Shown one piece after another: positions 57,092 through 64,000 of a DNA stretch of 64,000 nt. Below the pieces are notes generated by a model. The model searched no databases. It was not told the origin of the DNA and saw only the letters and a program-made list of their open reading frames with translations. Within the stretch, counting starts at the first letter, position 1, and each line of letters begins with the position of its first letter. The stretch spans positions 1,736,001 to 1,800,000 of the forward strand of contig NZ_JABEKS010000001.1 in the NCBI RefSeq assembly GCF_012985205.1. Reading direction: 5' to 3'. A program made the position numbers and the translations under genes. The stretch comes from Planctomonas sp. JC2975. Lineage in GTDB: Bacteria > Actinomycetota > Actinomycetes > Actinomycetales > Microbacteriaceae.

Positions 57092-57741
57092 TACGCGTTC
57101 ACCTCTTCCTTCTTCGTCTTGCTTGCGACGAAGGAGTCGAAAGCAGCCTTGGTGAAGACGATGTCGTCGGAGACGAGCACGTCGTAGGCGTTGAGCTGGT
57201 CGAACGCGATGGTGTGGACCGTCGGGAGGTTGCGGACGCTCTTCAGGCCGTTCTCGTCTGCGCGGTCGGTGACGACCAGCACGTGCTTCGAGGTGGCGAC
57301 GGAGCTCAGCAGCGCGACGGCATCCTTCGTCGACGGCGCGTCGCCGGCGATGAGGGTCTCCACCACGTGGATGCGCTCACCGCGAGCGCGGTCGCTGAGC
57401 GAGCCCAGCAGCGCAGCGGCGATCATCTTCTTGGGGGTGCGCTGCGCGTAGTCGCGCGGGGTCGGGCCGTGGACGATGCCACCGCCGGTCATCTGCGGGG
57501 CGCGGATGGAACCCTGACGGGCGCGGCCGGTGCCCTTCTGCTTGAACGGCTTGCGGCCGGCGCCGGAGACCTCTCCGCGGTTCTTGGTCTTGTGGGTGCC
57601 CTGGCGTGCGGCGGCGAGCTGCGCCACGACGACCTGGTGGATCAGCGGGACGTTCACCTGAACGTCGAAGATCTCCGCGGGCAGCTCGACGGAACCGGAC
57701 TTCTTGCCGGCGGCGTCGAAAACGTCGATCGAGGTAGCCAT
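57091..57741 (-). CDS. rplD: Ribosomal protein uL4
   Basis: A 216-residue tunnel protein. The rRNA-binding loop reads [20 protein letters not shown] and [20 protein letters not shown]. In E. coli, L4 represses its own S10 operon; whether that holds here is unknown. Four bases separate it from rplC. Confidence 0.98.
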   Translation of the reverse strand: MATSIDVFDAAGKKSGSVELPAEIFDVQVNVPLIHQVVVAQLAAARQGTHKTKNRGEVSGAGRKPFKQKGTGRARQGSIRAPQMTGGGIVHGPTPRDYAQRTPKKMIAAALLGSLSDRARGERIHVVETLIAGDAPSTKDAVALLSSVATSKHVLVVTDRADENGLKSVRNLPTVHTIAFDQLNAYDVLVSDDIVFTKAAFDSFVASKTKKEEVNA

Positions 57742-57745
57742 GTGA

Positions 57746-58405
57746 CTACGCTCCCTTCACTGCGTTGCGGACGAAGACGATGCGACCGCGTGCGCCGGGA
57801 ACCGCGCCCTTGACGAGCAGCAGGCCCTTGCCGGCATCCACGGAGTGCACCGTGAGGTTCAGCACCGTGACGCGCTCGGCACCCATGCGACCGGCCATGC
57901 GCATGCCCTTGAAGACACGGCTGGGCGTCGAGGACGCGCCGATCGAACCCGGCTTGCGGTGGTTGCGGTGCGAACCGTGCGAAGCGGAGACGCCCTTGAA
58001 GTTGTGGCGCTTCATGACACCGGCGGTGCCCTTACCCTTCGAGGTTCCGACGACGTCGACCTTCTGGCCGGCCTCGAACGTTGCCTCGACGGTGAGCTCC
58101 TGGCCGGCCTCGTACGAGCCGGCATCCGCGGTGCGGATCTCGGTGAGGTGACGGCGCGGCGTGACGCCCGCCTTCTCGAAGTGACCGGTGGCCGGCTTGT
58201 TCACCTTGCGCGGGTCGATGGCACCCGTGGCGATCTGCACAGCGTTGTAGCCGTCGACCTCGGGGGTGCGCACCTGGGTGACCACGTTCGGGGTGATCTC
58301 GACGACGGTCACGGGGATGAGCTTGTTGTTCTCGTCCCACACCTGGGTCATGCCGAGCTTCTTGCCGAGCAGACCCTTGACGGTCTTGGTCTCAGTATTG
58401 GACAT
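57746..58405 (-). CDS. rplC: Ribosomal protein uL3
   Basis: A 219-residue early-assembly protein reaching the peptidyl transferase centre. It has [20 protein letters not shown], the [20 protein letters not shown] loop, and [20 protein letters not shown]. Follows rpsJ after 10 bases. Confidence 0.98.
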   Translation of the reverse strand: MSNTETKTVKGLLGKKLGMTQVWDENNKLIPVTVVEITPNVVTQVRTPEVDGYNAVQIATGAIDPRKVNKPATGHFEKAGVTPRRHLTEIRTADAGSYEAGQELTVEATFEAGQKVDVVGTSKGKGTAGVMKRHNFKGVSASHGSHRNHRKPGSIGASSTPSRVFKGMRMAGRMGAERVTVLNLTVHSVDAGKGLLLVKGAVPGARGRIVFVRNAVKGA

Positions 58406-58415
58406 GGCTCGACCC

Positions 58416-58724
58416 CTACAGCTTGATCTCGATGTTGACGTCGGCCGGCAGGTCGAGGCGCATGAGCGAGTCGACGGCCTTCGGCGTCGGGTCGATGATG
58501 TCGATCAGCCGCTTGTGCGTGCGCATCTCGAAGTGCTCACGGCTGTCCTTGTACTTGTGGGGCGAACGGATGACGCACACCACGTTCTTCTCGGTGGGGA
58601 GCGGCACCGGCCCGACGACCTGAGCGCCGGCACGGGTCACCGTGTCGACGATCTTGCGCGCCGAGGTGTCGATGACCTCGTGGTCATACGACTTAAGCCG
58701 GATGCGGATCTTCTGTCCCGCCAT
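58416..58724 (-). CDS. rpsJ: Ribosomal protein uS10
   Basis: A 102-residue small-subunit protein that also works with NusB in transcription antitermination. It starts [20 protein letters not shown] and has [20 protein letters not shown]. First gene of the S10-spc superoperon; the ATG follows a GAGAGAGAG purine run. The promoter must lie in the gene-less region upstream (58725-59604) and could not be fixed by eye. Confidence 0.98.
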   Translation of the reverse strand: MAGQKIRIRLKSYDHEVIDTSARKIVDTVTRAGAQVVGPVPLPTEKNVVCVIRSPHKYKDSREHFEMRTHKRLIDIIDPTPKAVDSLMRLDLPADVNIEIKL

Positions 58725-59604
58725 ATCTGACTCTCTCTCTACTGTTCAGGCGTCGTACGGCAGTCAGAGCCGCATTGGACGCGTCGCGTGTCAACGCTCT
58801 TGGGCGTCGGCGTGATGCCGCACCACTGTTCTTCTGTCAAAGGCGAGTTGCATGCTCGGCTCTCGCCGGCATCCCCCGCCTCTCACCGACCCCCGCGCTC
58901 GGGCGTGTCGCCGTCGCGGGCACATGGATAGACCATGGGCTTCGGGTGTCGATTAAGCTGTGTCCTTCTGCCCGCGGCCTAGCCTGAACTCCACCGACGC
59001 GATCCGAACCTTCGGATCTGTCCACTCGAAGCGGCTATGCACTACCTGGCAGTGATTCGATGAACCGTGCGCAAGGCGCGCAGCACCGAAATGTTGAACC
59101 CCAAAAGTTTGCCAGATTTCAGGGGTACTTGCAACTCGGGCGTGTCGCGCTCGCGTTCGGCCGTGAAGCGGGCGCTTGTCGATGCCGAGCGCCGATTCTC
59201 CATGAGGGCGTCGGCCGGTCGAGAACGGCTCGCGACCCGTCGCTGTCTACCTCTCTTATAGGGGCGGCTCCTTTTGGGGGCGGCGTTCAGTGACCACGTT
59301 CTCCGTGCTCGGGAGCTGGCCCCCATCCATCCAGACGTGCTGGCCGAGCGACTGCCGCTTCCTCCCGTCGAGTCAACGCGGACTTCACTAGCGGTCTCGA
59401 CCCGCCAAGCCGCCGGTACGCAAGCCGTCACGCCCGCAACGAAAGCGGGCGGGTGGTAGACGACTCGGTCGAGCCATCTCCTTCTGACACGCGGAACCAG
59501 CACCCGTCGGTCGTGCACGCACTCCCAACTCCCTTACTCTTTGCAGGGCCCCACCTGAGGGCCCGGTATTCTATTGAGCGGTCGGAACGCCAGCGGGAGA
59601 CAAT
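58725..59604. other. 880-base region without a convincing gene, upstream of the S10 operon
   Basis: No open frame here has a recognisable product. The part next to rpsJ should hold the S10 leader and promoter; TTGACA occurs twice on the minus strand (58789-58794 and 58835-58840), but neither has a good -10 at the right distance. Bases 59080-59130 are noticeably AT-richer than the surroundings. Near 59545-59565 an inverted repeat GGGCCC/GGGCCC precedes TATTCT, close to the kinase gene start, which may be its promoter. No tRNA or insertion sequence was seen. Confidence 0.55.
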
Positions 59605-61359
59605 GTGACATTTCGTCAAGCTCTGAGCGCCATCTGGCAACGGCGGATTCTGATCATCGCGGTGATCGTGCTCGCGGTGGCCGTGGCGGCGGTCTTCCTT
59701 GCGCGCCAGACGCCGGTCTACGTCTCGTCGATCACCCTGCGGACGAGTTCTCTCGCCGCCAGCGCGTCGGCCAGCGGGCAGATCGGCACCGCGAACGTCG
59801 ACTTCGACCCGGGGAGCATCTCCTCTCCCGAGGTGCTCGATGCGGCGGCCAAGGCGGCTGGCGAGCCGGCAGGATCCGCAGATTCCTGGGCGGTCGGATT
59901 CTCGCTGAACCAGGGCTCGAACCTCAGCCAGGCGAAGACCATCACCATCACGGCCAGTGGCAGCACGGCCCAGGAAGCTCAGAAACACGCCGCTGCCGTC
60001 GCCACCGCCTACAACTCGTATCTCAAGGATCAGACGGCGAAGGCGAAGACCGCGGCAGAGGCCCAGGTGGCCAAGTGGACAACGACCGCGGAGGCCTATC
60101 AGGCGCAGGTGAACGCCAGTCCCAACAACTCGATCGCGCAGTCCAATCTCGCCAATGCGATCGCATCGCTGTCGAGCGCGAACGGCGTCGTGGACAAGAT
60201 CAACAACGCGGGGCCGCCGCTGACGGTCACGAGTGCGGCAACGATCGGCGCGTTCAAGGGAACGAGCCCTCTGGTGGCATTCGGGGCTGCTCTCGCGGCG
60301 GGACTCGTGGCGGGCATCGGCATCGCGCTCATCTGGGACGCGTTCGACGACAGACTCCGCGGCGAGGAAGAGATCGAGGAGCTGACAGAGGTTCCGCCCC
60401 TCGGCGAGCTCAGCCTCGACAGGCGCATGCAGCGCAAGGGCGACTGGCTGCCCGCGGCCGGCCGCAAGCGCACGGCGCTCAACGAAGGGCTGCGTGCTCT
60501 TCGAACCACCCTGCAGGTGCTGCTGCCAACCGGAAACGACGTCGTCGTCTTCACGAGCGTCGAGCCGGGTGACGGCAAGACGTTCATCTCCTCGAACCTC
60601 GCCCTCGCGTGGGCGCGTACCGGCAAGCGCGTGGTGCTCGTAGGAGGCGATCTGCGCAACCCGAGCCTCGACCTCTACTTCGGGGAAGTGGCGACGGGTC
60701 CCGGGCTCACCGAGTTGCTGCAGTCGGCCGCCACCCGCGGCTCGTCCCCCACCGCGGAGACCATCGCGCGCAGGCTGCAGCCGACCAAGTTCCGCGGGCT
60801 CAGCGTGCTTCCGGCAGGATCCGAGCCTTGGGATCCCGCCGATCTCCTGGCGATGCAGGCGCTCGGCGACATCATCGCGTCGCTGCGCCACATGTGCGAC
60901 ATCGTGGTGATCGACTCGCCACCGTCGTTCGCCCTCGTCGATGCCAGCCTGCTCGCCGCGCACGCCGACGGGGCCGTAGTCGTGGCATCTGTCGGGCGAA
61001 CGCGGCGCAAGCGCCTCGTCGAGACCGTGCACGCGCTGGGCGGCAACGGCATCACCGTTCTCGGCATCGTCGCGAACCGGTCGCGGCGGCGAATTCCGAA
61101 GTCGTATTCGGCCTACTACGGGACCAGCTCGTCCACTCGCCGTCGTTCGGTGCAGCTCAAGCGTCGCGACGAAGCCCGCCCCGCCGCTGAGACGGACGAG
61201 GCGAACGAGTTCGACGACTACGCGTCTCGCGAGCCGGAAGTCCCGGTCCCCGACGCCGCGCGAAATGCCGGCAAGACCGGACAGGATCGCGGGAAGGCAC
61301 CGGCTCATCCGGCCGATGACGTCTCCTCTTCCGGCTCGGCAGAGGACGAGAAGGTCTGA
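59605..61359 (+). CDS. Polysaccharide co-polymerase / bacterial tyrosine kinase (Wzz-BY-kinase)
   Basis: A 584-residue membrane protein that controls exopolysaccharide chain length and export. Wzz part: helix 1 (about residues 14-33), an extracellular Ala/Ser-rich region with a helical stretch, and helix 2 near 215-240. Cytoplasmic BY-kinase: Walker A VEPGDGKTF with K325, Walker A' VVLVGGDLRNP, Walker B DIVVIDSPPS. The tyrosine cluster is KSYSAYYG. The first aspartate of the usual DxDxR Walker A' is glycine here. A ~80-residue acidic tail follows. GTG start with GGGAG six bases upstream. The tyrosine phosphatase gene follows after two bases. Confidence 0.9.
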   Translation: MTFRQALSAIWQRRILIIAVIVLAVAVAAVFLARQTPVYVSSITLRTSSLAASASASGQIGTANVDFDPGSISSPEVLDAAAKAAGEPAGSADSWAVGFSLNQGSNLSQAKTITITASGSTAQEAQKHAAAVATAYNSYLKDQTAKAKTAAEAQVAKWTTTAEAYQAQVNASPNNSIAQSNLANAIASLSSANGVVDKINNAGPPLTVTSAATIGAFKGTSPLVAFGAALAAGLVAGIGIALIWDAFDDRLRGEEEIEELTEVPPLGELSLDRRMQRKGDWLPAAGRKRTALNEGLRALRTTLQVLLPTGNDVVVFTSVEPGDGKTFISSNLALAWARTGKRVVLVGGDLRNPSLDLYFGEVATGPGLTELLQSAATRGSSPTAETIARRLQPTKFRGLSVLPAGSEPWDPADLLAMQALGDIIASLRHMCDIVVIDSPPSFALVDASLLAAHADGAVVVASVGRTRRKRLVETVHALGGNGITVLGIVANRSRRRIPKSYSAYYGTSSSTRRRSVQLKRRDEARPAAETDEANEFDDYASREPEVPVPDAARNAGKTGQDRGKAPAHPADDVSSSGSAEDEKV

Positions 61360-61361
61360 TC

Positions 61362-61961
61362 GTGCAGGGCACGCCGTACGCCCACGAGGGAGACGGCACC
61401 GTTGCGAGACGATCCACGGGCATCCTGTTCGTCTGCACCGCCAATCAGTGCCGCTCGGTGATGGCAGAGGCGGTGGCGAGGCGCCGGTTCGCCGGTATGC
61501 CGTTCGTCTTCGACTCGGCCGGCCTCATCGAGGGCGGCCGACCGATGCCGCCCGTTGGTGTCCAGGTCGCCGGCGAGTGGGGCTTCGACCTCGCCTCGCA
61601 CGTCAGCAAACGCGCGGATACCCGTCGTCTCCGCGGCTGGGACGTGATCCTCACGATGACCAGGGAGCACGTGCGCGAGCTCGTCGCCGCCGACCCTGAA
61701 CTGTGGCCGCGCGTGTTCACGCTCCCGCAGTTCGTGCGCTGGCTGGACGATCACCGCCCCCGCAGGCACGTCCTGCTCGGCGAATGGATCGACATGGTGG
61801 GCGCCGACCGTCCTCGCTCGGAGATGATCGGTTCCAGCGCGCAGGACGACATCGAGGATCCCGTCGATGAGCCTGCGGAGGCGTGGCGAGACCTGGTGGC
61901 AGAGCTGACCAGAGAGATCGACAGGATCGCGCGGCGTCTTACAACGCCATCCAGTCCCTGA
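61362..61961 (+). CDS. Low-molecular-weight protein-tyrosine phosphatase
   Basis: A 199-residue phosphatase expected to reverse autophosphorylation of the upstream kinase, as in Wzb-Wzc pairs. Active-site loop CTANQCRS (C25, R31), where the usual CxGNxCRS glycine is alanine; the general-acid region reads DDIEDPVDEP. GTG start two bases after the kinase stop, with AAGG upstream. Its last 23 bases overlap, tail to tail, the glycosyltransferase gene on the other strand. Confidence 0.9.
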   Translation: MQGTPYAHEGDGTVARRSTGILFVCTANQCRSVMAEAVARRRFAGMPFVFDSAGLIEGGRPMPPVGVQVAGEWGFDLASHVSKRADTRRLRGWDVILTMTREHVRELVAADPELWPRVFTLPQFVRWLDDHRPRRHVLLGEWIDMVGADRPRSEMIGSSAQDDIEDPVDEPAEAWRDLVAELTREIDRIARRLTTPSSP

Positions 61962-63033
61962 TGTTCTCGCCGAACCGCGCGCCGTCGAACTGGGCGGCGC
62001 GAGCCCGGCACGCTGCCGGGTCCATCGTCAGAGCGAGCTCGACGGCGCGCCGCAGCTCGGCGGCATCCGTCGACCGGAACAGCGCACCCGTCTCGCCGTC
62101 GACGACGGTCTCGGACGCACCGCCGATGGCATTGCCGACGACGGGTGTTCCGGCGGCCATCGCCTCGACCGGCATGATGCCGAAGTCCTCGATGGCAGCG
62201 AAGACATAGACGGACGCTCGTCGGTAGAGGGCCCGCATGACGGCATCCGACGGTCTGTGCAGGAAGGTGACCCGTCCCGGGTGCTCGTCCGCCAAGGCTG
62301 CCAGGCGCGCGCGTTCTGGTCCGTCTCCAGCGATCACCACCGGCAGGTCGGCTGCGACCCCGGCGGTGATCGCGACGTCCACGCGCTTGTACGGCACGAA
62401 TCGGGAAGCGCCGAACACGAATCCCTCCGGCAGCGACTCGACCTGCCGCAGTTCCTGGTCGGTGAGTTCGTCGTCGCTGCCGGGGAATGCCGCAACATCG
62501 ACCGGTGGGTTGATCACGGCGCTCTCGCGGTCCCAGCAGCGCTCGATGCGCTCGGCGATGAAGTGACTGACCGCTGCGACCTTCAGCGGCTCTGCGGCCC
62601 GTTTGCGATCGAGAACGCGCAACGGACCGGCAGCGGTCCTGGCCATCAGGCCTTGCCCGCGCTCGTCGATGTCCGGTTCCCAGATCGACCGGCCGGGACT
62701 GTACGTGTAGACGTACTTCGGCACATCCCGAGCCGCGCCACGCAGCCTGGCGTGGTGGGCGAAGAGATGCGTCGCGACGAGCATCCAGTCGGCGTCGAAG
62801 GCTGGCAGCGACCTCCACCATGGAAGGAGAAGCGGCATCGCGGCCGCCTTGTGCCTGCGCAGAGGCGTGCCTGCCAGCCAGCTCTGCGTCACGCGTCCCG
62901 GTCCGTAGCGGCCGGCGACATCGTCCCATGGACACACGATGGGAGCGTCGGGAAACTCGTCGGCAAGTGCATCGGCGACCCGCTCGCCGCCGCCGACCGA
63001 CTCGAGCCACTCATGCACGATCACGCCGCTCAT
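61939..63033 (-). CDS. Glycosyltransferase family 4-type
   Basis: A 364-residue GT-B enzyme. The N-terminal half begins SGVIVHEWLESVGGGERVAD, the G-rich acceptor site; the C-terminal half has FGASRFVPYKRVDVAI and the EDFGIMPVEAMAAGTPVVG donor motif (E-x7-E). It should transfer a sugar from a nucleotide donor during exopolysaccharide assembly in the cytoplasm. ATG at 63031-63033 overlaps the stop of the next glycosyltransferase (ATGA), so the two form an operon. Confidence 0.9.
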   Translation of the reverse strand: MSGVIVHEWLESVGGGERVADALADEFPDAPIVCPWDDVAGRYGPGRVTQSWLAGTPLRRHKAAAMPLLLPWWRSLPAFDADWMLVATHLFAHHARLRGAARDVPKYVYTYSPGRSIWEPDIDERGQGLMARTAAGPLRVLDRKRAAEPLKVAAVSHFIAERIERCWDRESAVINPPVDVAAFPGSDDELTDQELRQVESLPEGFVFGASRFVPYKRVDVAITAGVAADLPVVIAGDGPERARLAALADEHPGRVTFLHRPSDAVMRALYRRASVYVFAAIEDFGIMPVEAMAAGTPVVGNAIGGASETVVDGETGALFRSTDAAELRRAVELALTMDPAACRARAAQFDGARFGENIRDWMAL

Positions 63034-64000
63034 GCGCCCACCCCCGGTGACACGCGCTCCCGTGCGACCGAATCGACGACCTCCGAGAAGGCGGCGACGC
63101 GATCGCCCCAATCGGGCACGACCACGTGGTCTCCCGACTGACGCCACTCGACCAGGTCGTTGGCGACAGTCTCGGGGAAGTCATCGGCGGACACGACGGT
63201 GACCCCCGTCACGTCGCGGAATCCCGCAACCGGTGTGCTCACGATCGGCCGACCAACCGCAAGGTACTCGTACAGCTTGATCGGATCGAGGCTCTCGGTG
63301 AATTCGGTCACCACGTGGGCGACCAGAAGGACGTTGGCGTGGCGCAGGAAGCCGGGCACGTCGTCCCTGTGACGTGGTCCGAGGACGACGAGTCCCTGCT
63401 GCGCCGCCAGTCGCTCCCGGTTGCGGGCCGACAGCGCATTCGGACCCAGCAGCACCACCGTTCCGCCCACCGCATGTGCCGCCTCCGCCGTGCGCATCAC
63501 CAGGTCGACATCGAGCCGATCCTCATGCAGCGTTCCGACGTACAGCGCGACGGGCCCGCTCGGAAGGTCGGCCGGGCGCGGACGATCGATACGGTAGCGG
63601 GCCACATCGACGGCGTTCGGGATGAGGTGCACGTCTCTGATCGATCCTTTCGTGGTGGCAAGCGCCGGCGAGCAGACCACGACGGCCTCACTGCGTTCCA
63701 GCAGAAGGCCATCACCGGCAACGATGCGGGCGTGTTCGCGATTGCCGCGATCCGCCAGCACCCAGTCGTCCGTGACGTCGTACAGCACCGGCCAGCCGAT
63801 CACCTCGAGGAGAGCCGCCGCCCTCGGGTCGTTGACCCAGAGCACTCCGGAGGTCCAGCCGAGCTTCTTCACCGCTCGCCGAACGCTGCGCACGAGCAAG
63901 GCGTCGGCAGCAGGGCCCGCCAGACGGGGAAGCGCCTTGGTCGGCTGGTACAGCGTGAGTCGGCCGCCGTAGCCGCCGACGCGGAGGCCTCGACCTCGAC
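63030..64000 (-). CDS. Glycosyltransferase, partial (5' end beyond window)
   Basis: At least 322 residues of a GT-B glycosyltransferase whose frame remains open to base 64000. Readable N-terminal part: GGRLTLYQPTKALPRLAG, then VLWVNDPRAAALLEVIGWP and DVTDDW, which suit the acceptor domain of WcaI/family-4-like enzymes. The C-terminal half has NAVDVARY, ALYVGTLHEDRLDVDL and SLDPIKLYEYLAVGRPIVST. Internal TTG or GTG codons exist, but the conserved sequence before them shows the gene really extends past the edge. Confidence 0.85.
   Translation of the reverse strand, partial: RGRGLRVGGYGGRLTLYQPTKALPRLAGPAADALLVRSVRRAVKKLGWTSGVLWVNDPRAAALLEVIGWPVLYDVTDDWVLADRGNREHARIVAGDGLLLERSEAVVVCSPALATTKGSIRDVHLIPNAVDVARYRIDRPRPADLPSGPVALYVGTLHEDRLDVDLVMRTAEAAHAVGGTVVLLGPNALSARNRERLAAQQGLVVLGPRHRDDVPGFLRHANVLLVAHVVTEFTESLDPIKLYEYLAVGRPIVSTPVAGFRDVTGVTVVSADDFPETVANDLVEWRQSGDHVVVPDWGDRVAAFSEVVDSVARERVSPGVGA

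Noticed and set aside
59042-59518. 158-codon minus-strand open frame upstream of the S10 operon
   Set aside because: Arg/Ser-rich, no domain, no ribosome site and no conserved look.
59428-61308. 626-codon minus-strand open frame
   Set aside because: Antisense to the tyrosine kinase, which has clear Walker motifs.

Overview
The window is a chromosomal segment of a high-GC actinobacterium, most likely of the family Microbacteriaceae. I infer this from the strong G/C third-position bias, the gene order, alanine/lysine-rich extensions on several ribosomal proteins, the short LID-less adenylate kinase, a CIRCE-controlled groES and many leaderless GTG-start genes. The genus cannot be fixed by eye. 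I saw no rRNA, tRNA, CRISPR array, intact insertion sequence or prophage.

Left part (1-18.5 kb), mostly housekeeping and transport: SURF1, a two-gene cation/proton antiporter module, glpD, guaB3, a MalY/PatB-type aminotransferase, an FUSC membrane protein, a zinc alcohol dehydrogenase, a DUF1707 protein, guaB, rarD, groES with two CIRCE operators, a flavin reductase behind a MerR/SoxR-type promoter, a THUMP-like methyltransferase and two tandem Pro/Gln-rich membrane proteins.

Middle part (18.7-33 kb), the actinobacterial glmM-coaA-glmS-acpS-alr-tsaE-tsaB-rimI-tsaD neighbourhood. It supplies cell-wall amino sugars and D-alanine, CoA and holo-ACP, and the t6A tRNA modification. It is interrupted by a divergent MocR-regulator/EamA-transporter pair between tsaE and tsaB, and by a MATE exporter between glmM and coaA. 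rplM-rpsI follow.

33-41.2 kb, two accessory blocks wedged into the rplQ-truA-rplM ribosomal neighbourhood. One is a three-gene nonulosonic acid operon: a cytidylyltransferase-HAD phosphatase fusion, a NeuB-like synthase without a SAF domain, and a DUF6716-like glycosyltransferase. The other is a 977-residue secreted GH43-like enzyme with its own promoter and a LacI-type operator.

41.4-58.7 kb, the ribosomal protein superoperons on the minus strand. In transcription order: rpsJ-rplC-rplD-rplW-rplB-rpsS-rplV-rpsC-rplP-rpmC-rpsQ, rplN-rplX-rplE-rpsH-rplF-rplR-rpsE-rpmD-rplO-secY-adk-map, then a pabC-like gene, then infA-rpmJ-rpsM-rpsK-rpoA-rplQ. rpsN and rpsD are missing from their usual places; a repeated hairpin element occupies the rpsD position.

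58.7-64 kb: an 880-base stretch without a convincing gene, then exopolysaccharide genes. These are a Wzz/BY-kinase, a low-molecular-weight tyrosine phosphatase and two glycosyltransferases, the last cut by the window edge. The most attractive candidate for an undescribed system is the compact nonulosonic acid operon, which by its domain content could be a complete route to CMP-Kdn plus a transferase.
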